Part shown: piece by piece, positions 12,789 to 16,484 of the stretch | Layout: every line of letters begins with the position of its first letter | Position numbering within the stretch: position 1 is the stretch's first letter | Assembly: GCA_030526935.1 (NCBI GenBank) | Contig: JAUNBY010000030.1 | Location: 1 to 16,484, forward strand | DNA from: Clostridia bacterium | Lineage (GTDB): Bacteria > Bacillota > Clostridia > Christensenellales > Aristaeellaceae | Length of the DNA stretch: 16,484 nucleotides | Reading direction: 5' to 3' | The notes under the pieces: model-generated | The model's input: only the letters and a program-made list of their open reading frames with translations | What the model was told of the DNA's origin: nothing | Databases searched by the model: none | Translations under genes and position numbers: made by a program

Positions 12789-14519
12789 ATGTACCGAAAA
12801 CTTTTAAAATATGTCGGTGAATATGGCAAATACGCGATTCTGGCGCCCCTGACGATAATAGGCGAGGTAGTGCTGGAAGTCGCGATTCCTTTCGTGATGG
12901 CCCGCATAATCGACTACGGCATATGCGGCGACGGCGGGATAGGGTACACCGTCAAAATGGGACTGTTGATGGTGGGAATGGCCTGTCTGAGCCTTGCGCT
13001 CGGGGCGCTGTCGGGAAGATTCGCGGCGAAGTCCGGCATGGGGTTTGCCAAAAATCTCAGGCGGGCGCTGTTCGGAAAGGTTCAGGACTTTTCGTTTCGA
13101 AACGTAGACAGGTTTTCGTCCGCGTCGCTCGTGACCAGATTGACGACCGACGTTACGAACATGCAAAACGCCTTTATGATGATGATAAGAATGGCCATAC
13201 GCTCGCCCATAATGCTAGTGAGCGCCGTGTTCATGGCCGTGCGCATCAACCCGGTGTTGTCGCTGGTGTTTCTGGTGGCGATTCCGGTTCTGGGGATAAG
13301 CATATTCGCGGTAATGTCAAAGTCCTATAAGCGGTTTGAAAACATGCTCAAGAAATACGACCTTTTAAACGCGAGGGTTCAGGAAAATTTGATAGCCATA
13401 CGCGTCGTGAAGGCCTTCGTTCGCGAAGAATATGAAAACGTCAGGTTTCAGGAAGAGGCCGACGCCGTCAGAACCGCCCAGATATACGCGGAAAAGCTCG
13501 TTATACTCATGATGCCCGTAATGCAGATAATCATGAACCTTACGATAATCGCCGTTTTGTGGATAGGCGGCAATATGATAGCCGAGGGAACCTTCGCCAT
13601 AGGCGAATTGTCGAGCTTCATAACGTATATAACGCAGATACTGATGTCTCTTATAATGCTGTCCATGGTGTTTTTAAACCTCGTCCTGTCAAGGGCGTCG
13701 GCGACGCGCATATCGCAGGTGCTCGACGAGAAGCTCGATATAGTCGATCCCGAAGGCGACGAGGGGCTTGAGGTTTCAGACGGCTCCATAGACTTCGAGG
13801 ACGTGTCATTCAGCTACGCCGAAGGAGGGGAGAGGATGTCCCTTTCGGACATAAATCTGCACATTAAGTCAGGCCAGACGGTGGGAATACTGGGAGGAAC
13901 CGGCAGTTCCAAGACGACGCTCGTGCAACTGATACCGCGCCTTTACGACGCCACGAAAGGCGTCGTAAAGGTCGCGGGACGCGACGTCAGGGAATACTCC
14001 CTCGATACGATAAGGGGCGCGGTCGCCATGGTGCTTCAGAAAAACGTGCTCTTTTCCGGAACCATACGCGATAACCTCAAATGGGGCAATCCCAACGCGA
14101 CGGACGAGGAAATAACCGCCGCCTGCGTATCGGCTCAGGCGGATGATTTCATAAAATCCTTCCCGGACGGCTACGACACGGATCTGGGGCAGGGCGGCGT
14201 AAACGTGTCGGGCGGACAGAAGCAGCGGCTTTGCATAGCCCGGGCGCTTCTCAAAAACCCCAAAATCCTGATACTCGACGATTCGACAAGCGCCGTTGAC
14301 ACCGCGACGGAGGCAAAGATACGCCGCGCGTTCAACGAGGATCACGCGGGAGTCACGACGATAATAATCGCCCAGCGCGTGACCTCGGTCATGGAATGCG
14401 ACCTCATCGTCATAATGGATGAGGGGCGCATCGTAGACAGCGGAACGCATGATGAACTGCTCGAAAGATGCGCGATATACAAAGACGTCTATTACTCTCA
14501 GCAGAAGGGGGTGGCATAA
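12789..14519 (+). CDS. ABC exporter half-transporter with degenerate catalytic site (LmrC/TM287-type)
   Basis: This 576-residue protein fuses a six-helix export domain (about residues 15-300) to an ATP-binding domain (about 330-565). Walker A is GGTGSSKT (369-376), with Ser in place of the usual Gly before Lys, a variant common in clostridial homologues. The signature is VSGGQ (473-477). Two catalytic positions are degenerate: D498 follows the Walker B Asp where Glu is usual, and Q529 (IIIAQR) replaces the switch His. This is the pattern of the non-hydrolysing site subunit of heterodimeric exporters such as TM287/288 and LmrCD. GGAGGT at 12778-12783 precedes the ATG by 5 nt, and the next gene starts directly after its stop. 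Likely cargo is lipids, drugs or another amphiphile; the sequence does not say which. Confidence 0.92.
   Translation: MYRKLLKYVGEYGKYAILAPLTIIGEVVLEVAIPFVMARIIDYGICGDGGIGYTVKMGLLMVGMACLSLALGALSGRFAAKSGMGFAKNLRRALFGKVQDFSFRNVDRFSSASLVTRLTTDVTNMQNAFMMMIRMAIRSPIMLVSAVFMAVRINPVLSLVFLVAIPVLGISIFAVMSKSYKRFENMLKKYDLLNARVQENLIAIRVVKAFVREEYENVRFQEEADAVRTAQIYAEKLVILMMPVMQIIMNLTIIAVLWIGGNMIAEGTFAIGELSSFITYITQILMSLIMLSMVFLNLVLSRASATRISQVLDEKLDIVDPEGDEGLEVSDGSIDFEDVSFSYAEGGERMSLSDINLHIKSGQTVGILGGTGSSKTTLVQLIPRLYDATKGVVKVAGRDVREYSLDTIRGAVAMVLQKNVLFSGTIRDNLKWGNPNATDEEITAACVSAQADDFIKSFPDGYDTDLGQGGVNVSGGQKQRLCIARALLKNPKILILDDSTSAVDTATEAKIRRAFNEDHAGVTTIIIAQRVTSVMECDLIVIMDEGRIVDSGTHDELLERCAIYKDVYYSQQKGVA
13941..13970. 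repeat. Perfect 12-bp inverted repeat inside the exporter coding sequence
   Basis: CTTTACGACGCC (13941-13952) and GGCGTCGTAAAG (13959-13970) are exact complements around a 6-nt loop, shortly after the Walker A codons. The protein here reads LYDATKGVVKV, ordinary for the family, so the symmetry lies in the nucleotide choice. Confidence 0.6.
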
Positions 14520-16376
14520 ATGCCCGGACCCGGAGGACCAAGAATGACCGCGCCGGCGCGCGTTAAAAACCCCATGGGCGTGCTTAAAAGGCTTTTCGGA
14601 TATATCGCCGCGAGCAAGCTTCGCCTTTTAGCGGTGGTGATACTCATAGCGGCGAGCGCCCTGTCTACCGTAATAGGGGCGAGCTTTCTCAAGGTGATAA
14701 TCGACGACTACCTTACGCCGCTTCTGGGCGGATACGACAGCGGGCTTATCGTGGGATTCGCCAAGTCTCTCGCGACGATGCTCGCGGTGTACGTCGCGGG
14801 CGCGGCGGCGACTTACGGATATTCGCGGGTCATGCTTAAAATATCGACGGGAACGCTGTATAAACTCCGCACAGAGCTTTTTTCCAAAATGGAACAGCTT
14901 CCCATAAGCTATTTCGACAAGCACACGCACGGCGAAATAATGACCATGTACACAAACGACACGGACACCGTTCGCGAATTGCTTTCAAACAGCATCGCAC
15001 AGTTCATATCCACCGCCATAACGGTCGTGAGCGTATTCACGATGATGCTCGTCTATTCGTGGCAACTGACGCTCATAGTCATAGTGATGCTTTTCGTGAT
15101 GCTCAGGGTCGTGGGCTTTGTGGGAGGGAAATCCTCGTCCTATTTCGTAAGCCAGCAAAACGCGCTGGGAAAGCTCAACGGATACATTGAGGAGCTTATA
15201 ACCGGCCAGCGCGAGGTCAAGGTATTCTGCCACGAGAGCCAGTCAAAACAGGAATTTGACGCGCTCAACGAGGCGATGTGCGAAGCGTCGACTAAGGCGA
15301 ATACATTCGCCAATATACTTATGCCCATAATGAACAACCTCTCAAACGTGCTTTACGCGATAACGGCCATAGCCGGGGGCATATTGGCGATAAATGGCGC
15401 GCTCACGCTGGGAACCGTGGTGGCGTTTTTGCAGTACACCCGCTCGTTCTCGCGCCCCATAACGCAGGTATCCCAGCAGTTCAACTCCGTGCTCGTGGCG
15501 CTCGCCGGAGCCGAGCGCATATTCCGGGTTATAGACATGCCTCCCGAGGCCGACGATGGAGTGGTGACGCTCGACAGGGACGAAAAGGGCGAATGGGTAT
15601 GGCGCTGTCCCGACGAAAACGGGAACGCGACGTTTACGCCGGTTAGGGGAGACGTCGTTTTTGACGACGTGACATTCGGCTATGAACCCGGAACGGAAGT
15701 GTTGCGCGACGTATCGCTTTACGCGCATCCGGGGCAGAAGATCGCCTTCGTAGGCTCCACCGGCGCGGGAAAGACGACAATAACCAACCTCATAAACCGC
15801 TTCTACGACGTGCCCGAGGGCAAGATACGCTACGACGGCATAAATATAAACCGCATAAAGAAGCCTGATCTGCGCAGGTCGATGGCCATGGTTTTGCAGG
15901 ATACGCATTTGTTCACCGGAACCGTGAGGGAAAACATTCGCTACGGCAAGCTCGACGCGACGGACGAGGAAGTGCGCCAGGCCGCGAAAACCGCCGGAGC
16001 GGACGGCTTCATAGAGCGCCTGCCAAACGGGTATGACACCGTCATAACTTCCGACGGAGCGAATCTTTCACAGGGACAAAGGCAGCTTCTGGCGATAGCG
16101 CGCGCCGCCGTCGCGGATCCCCCGGTTCTGATACTCGACGAGGCTACGTCTTCCATCGACACCAGAACCGAGGCGCTGGTGGAAAAGGGCATGGACAGGC
16201 TCATGGAAGGCAGGACGGTCTTCGTCATAGCCCATCGCCTGTCGACGGTTCGCAATTCCAACGCCATAATGGTGCTCGAACATGGACAAATAATCGAACG
16301 CGGCGACCACGACGATTTGCTTAGCCAGAAGGGTAAGTATTATCAGCTTTATACTGGCGCGTTTGAATTGACGTAA
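14520..16376 (+). CDS. ABC exporter half-transporter with canonical catalytic site (LmrD/TM288-type)
   Basis: This 618-residue partner of the upstream gene has an export domain (about residues 35-325) and an ATP-binding domain (about 385-610). Landmarks: Walker A GSTGAGKT (412-419), signature LSQGQ (516-520), Walker B D540 with catalytic E541, and switch H572 (IAHRLSTVR). An insert of about 30 residues between the domains (ending CPDENGNATFTPVRGD) is also common in clostridial homologues. The canonical Glu and His here and their loss in the partner predict one active and one silent ATP site. The variant LSQGQ would face the silent site. The ATG at 14520 directly follows the previous stop and has AAGGGGG upstream. 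A second ATG at 14544 has its own GGAGGA, but the MPGPGG leader is usual in homologues, so 14520 is preferred. Confidence 0.92.
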   Translation: MPGPGGPRMTAPARVKNPMGVLKRLFGYIAASKLRLLAVVILIAASALSTVIGASFLKVIIDDYLTPLLGGYDSGLIVGFAKSLATMLAVYVAGAAATYGYSRVMLKISTGTLYKLRTELFSKMEQLPISYFDKHTHGEIMTMYTNDTDTVRELLSNSIAQFISTAITVVSVFTMMLVYSWQLTLIVIVMLFVMLRVVGFVGGKSSSYFVSQQNALGKLNGYIEELITGQREVKVFCHESQSKQEFDALNEAMCEASTKANTFANILMPIMNNLSNVLYAITAIAGGILAINGALTLGTVVAFLQYTRSFSRPITQVSQQFNSVLVALAGAERIFRVIDMPPEADDGVVTLDRDEKGEWVWRCPDENGNATFTPVRGDVVFDDVTFGYEPGTEVLRDVSLYAHPGQKIAFVGSTGAGKTTITNLINRFYDVPEGKIRYDGININRIKKPDLRRSMAMVLQDTHLFTGTVRENIRYGKLDATDEEVRQAAKTAGADGFIERLPNGYDTVITSDGANLSQGQRQLLAIARAAVADPPVLILDEATSSIDTRTEALVEKGMDRLMEGRTVFVIAHRLSTVRNSNAIMVLEHGQIIERGDHDDLLSQKGKYYQLYTGAFELT

Positions 16377-16391
16377 TGGCGATTGAATACT

Positions 16392-16471
16392 CCGCTGAAC
16401 GAACAACGTTATACGACATGCGGATTTGCCTGTCGCGTGGAGGAATAAACTTGCCCCGCTGAACGAACAAC
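16392..16471. repeat. 16-bp exact direct repeat, two copies 64 bp apart
   Basis: CCGCTGAACGAACAAC occurs at 16392-16407 and 16456-16471, in the non-coding stretch after the second exporter gene. The flanking bases do not match, and the 48-nt interval shows no gene. The window ends 13 nt after the second copy, so more copies beyond it cannot be excluded. Confidence 0.7.
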
Positions 16472-16484
16472 CTCACACAACAAC

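Noticed and set aside
12061..16394. The decamer GAATACTCCG before the 173-residue gene (12061-12070) and again near 16385-16394
   Set aside because: Ten bases shared between two places in a 16-kb window can arise by chance, and the flanks do not align further without gaps.
16418..16462. A 14-codon ORF in the terminal repeat region
   Set aside because: Too short, no ribosome binding site before its ATG, and it runs through the repeat with no supporting feature.
16392..16471. CRISPR array
   Set aside because: Only two copies of a 16-nt unit with a 48-nt interval are present; CRISPR repeats are longer and no cas gene is visible.

Overview
The window looks like chromosomal DNA of an anaerobic, Gram-positive-type bacterium, most likely an uncultured member of the Clostridia (Bacillota). 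The grounds are strong GGAGG ribosome binding sites, System II (ResB/CcsB) cytochrome c maturation, an Opp/Dpp peptide importer, and a heterodimeric LmrCD/TM287-288-type exporter with clostridial-style motifs. Base composition is moderately GC-rich with frequent ATA isoleucine codons. I cannot place it to family from sequence alone.

Left edge (1-731, + strand): two small overlapping genes. The first is cut by the window edge and ends in a DUF4367-like tail. The second is a secreted beta-rich protein with a clear signal peptide. Both look more AT-rich than the rest.

774-5857 (- strand): a tightly coupled four-gene operon. In transcription order it encodes a DUF4213/DUF364 protein (TTG start), ResB (TTG start, 17-nt overlap), CcsB/ResC (TAATG overlap) and a 787-residue SecA-family ATPase (TAATG overlap). 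A promoter candidate lies at 5909-5936. A divergent SecA paralogue translationally coupled to the haem-ligation machinery is the most unusual feature here.

6069-11972: a peptide/oligopeptide ABC importer split into two divergent units. The solute-binding protein gene (oppA, - strand) ends at a 13-bp hairpin. The permease and ATPase genes (oppB-C-D-F, + strand) are read the other way. The 276-bp intergenic region holds two good sigma-70-type promoters, a perfect 14-bp palindrome touching the oppB -35 box, and three AAATA blocks at exact 10-bp spacing. After oppF comes a structured intergenic region with a terminator-like stem and a competing second stem.

12085-16376 (+ strand): a single-pass membrane protein of unknown function, then an adjacent pair of ABC exporter half-transporters. 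The first has a degenerate catalytic site (Asp and Gln where Glu and His are usual) and the second a canonical one, as in heterodimeric drug/lipid exporters. The right edge (16377-16484) carries a 16-nt sequence twice, 64 bp apart. No tRNA, rRNA, insertion sequence or CRISPR array was seen.
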